From Cryptomeria japonica (taxonomy: Eukaryota; Streptophyta; Pinopsida; Cupressales; Cupressaceae), in assembly GCF_030272615.1 (NCBI RefSeq), contig NC_081415.1:378189892-378249891 (forward strand): a stretch of DNA of 60,000 nt. Reading direction: 5' to 3'. The position numbers and the translations under genes are program-made. Shown here one piece after another: positions 59,154-60,000 of the stretch. The notes beneath the pieces are model-generated. The model saw nothing but the letters and a program-made list of their open reading frames with translations. It was not told where the DNA came from and searched no databases. The stretch's first letter is position 1, and each line of letters begins with the position of its first letter.

Positions 59154-60000
59154 TCAGTTTTCCAGTTCAGAGACTTCCACACTAGGTGCAGAAATCGGTT
59201 CATCTTGTGACACTTCTTCAAGTTTCTTTTTCCAAGTTTTATTCATTCCTTCTTGAATGGTTTCAACATCAATCTTCCCTTCTGGAGTGACCAGTATATC
59301 ATCTGATAGGTTCTTTCTCATTCTACAGGTTCTGGTAGGGTGTCCCAATTCGTTGCAATGATAGCATACCATTTTAGGTGTTCTCCATGGTCCATTGTTC
59401 ATTATACCATTCTTCCTCCTGCATGTTGCAGCAGTGTGACCACTACCATGGCAGATCAAATAGGTTTCTCTCCAACCGGTTGCCGCTTGATAGCCACCAC
59501 CACCTGACTGATGGTCATAGGCATTATATCGGTTTGGATTCCGGTTCACAGATGATTCAGGAAAAACTCCTTGAGTCCTTTGAGGATATCTCCCAGTGTT
59601 GTGCATAACAGACTTGCATTCAAATGCTCTATGCCCAAACTTGTTGCATGCATAATAGTTTCCATTGAATCTATTGGATCTAGGCTTATTGTTTAGAAAG
59701 TAAGGAAAGTTATTGTAGGCCTTATTTGTACACACATTAGCAGTATGTCCTTCCTTGAGACAATAAAAGAAAACATGTTTAAACTTTTGATTACCTTTAT
59801 CCTTTGATGGCCGTTGCTTCTTTGATGCTCCATCTTTTGTTCTAGAGGTCTCACCTTCCTCATAACCAGAAAAACCAAGTCTAGTGGTATTCTTTATTGG
59901 TTTTGCCGATTCAAGCTTTTGATCTAGCTTAACAGTACTCTTATTAAATTTGGCAAGTATTTCCTTTGACTCAGTGAGTTCCTTGGAAATAGAAACATTG
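59154..60000 (-). pseudogene. element E gag, C-terminal half with four zinc knuckles
   Basis: The frame is open at the window edge. It passes LDQKLESAKPIKNTTRLGF, the conserved 'LDxxL...K-x-T/x-GLGF' phrase of plant copia gags. Four knuckle motifs follow: FFYCLKEGHTANVC (about 59770), YYACNKFGHRAFEC (59640), YLICHGSGHTAATC (59460) and CYHCNELGHPTRTC (59360). Only the fourth has a full CX2CX4HX4C. In the other three the first Cys is Phe or Tyr. A frameshift lies near 59735. The frame ends at the TGA before 59154. Copia gags package RNA, and loss of three knuckles would cripple this. The multi-knuckle layout differs from the single knuckle of copia B. Confidence 0.8.

Larger units (their letters stand above)
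54038..60000 (-). mobile_element. retroelement E: gag, unknown ORF, LTR, no pol
   Basis: On the reverse strand the order is gag C-terminal half with four zinc knuckles (60000-59154, running off the window), a 450-base gap, an approximately 1,090-codon unknown ORF (58702-55428), a 3' UTR, the polypurine tract AAAGGGAGAGATT, and an LTR (55154-54038). No protease, integrase, RT or RNase H lies between gag and LTR. Its polypurine tract and LTR ends match those of copia A and B. The 5' LTR is outside the window. Confidence 0.75.

Overview
The window looks like repeat-dense nuclear DNA from a seed plant with a very large, transposon-bloated genome. It is AT-rich throughout. I see no tRNA or rRNA gene and no convincing intact host gene. 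Almost everything recognisable is a decayed retrotransposon: Ty1/copia, Ty3/gypsy, an L1-type LINE, solo LTRs and a miniature TRIM, often nested in one another. The long LTRs, the age of the insertions and several plant-repeat ORF families point to a gymnosperm, most likely a conifer. That assignment is an inference and not a direct observation.

Layout. 0-5.5 kb: an unusual array of CATCGA/TCGATG motifs (211-730), then a 1,026-codon unrecognised reading frame with one in-frame TAG (1004-4084), and a small reverse-strand fragment of another unknown ORF (5004-5540). 5.6-11.7 kb: a nearly complete reverse-strand LINE with ORF1 (zinc knuckle) and ORF2 (endonuclease, reverse transcriptase, RNase H). 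11.8-13.15 kb: the 3' end of a chromovirus (integrase tail, chromodomain, LTR). 13.16-20.35 kb: copia element A, split by a 3.27-kb solo LTR and carrying a reverse-strand TRIM in its 3' untranslated region. 22.6-29.8 kb: copia element B, with both LTRs and a perfect 5-bp target duplication, decayed by many stops. 30.6-31.4 kb: a reverse-strand solo LTR of the same family as the chromovirus LTR at 12.4 kb. 31.4-43.3 kb: mostly non-coding repeats, tandem duplications and a reverse-strand gypsy gag remnant. 43.5-50.2 kb: element D, whose unknown ORF is split by copia element C. C itself is chimeric, with two kinds of LTR. 50.9-52.3 kb: another reverse-strand gypsy gag remnant. 54.0-60.0 kb: element E, reverse strand, running off the end of the window. 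It reads gag with four zinc knuckles, then a large unknown ORF, then a polypurine tract, then an LTR.

The most interesting system is the D/E pair. Both carry a homologous long ORF of unknown function directly before the polypurine tract and 3' LTR, with no protease, integrase or reverse transcriptase in between. Their polypurine tracts and LTR ends match those of the autonomous copia elements A and B in the same window. The simplest reading is a non-autonomous retroelement lineage that kept gag and gained or kept a large accessory protein, and borrows copia enzymes to move.

No gene here is likely to give a working product as assembled. Most in-frame stops are explained by C-to-T changes (CAG/CAA to TAG/TAA, TGG to TAG/TGA), as expected of long-methylated, silenced elements.
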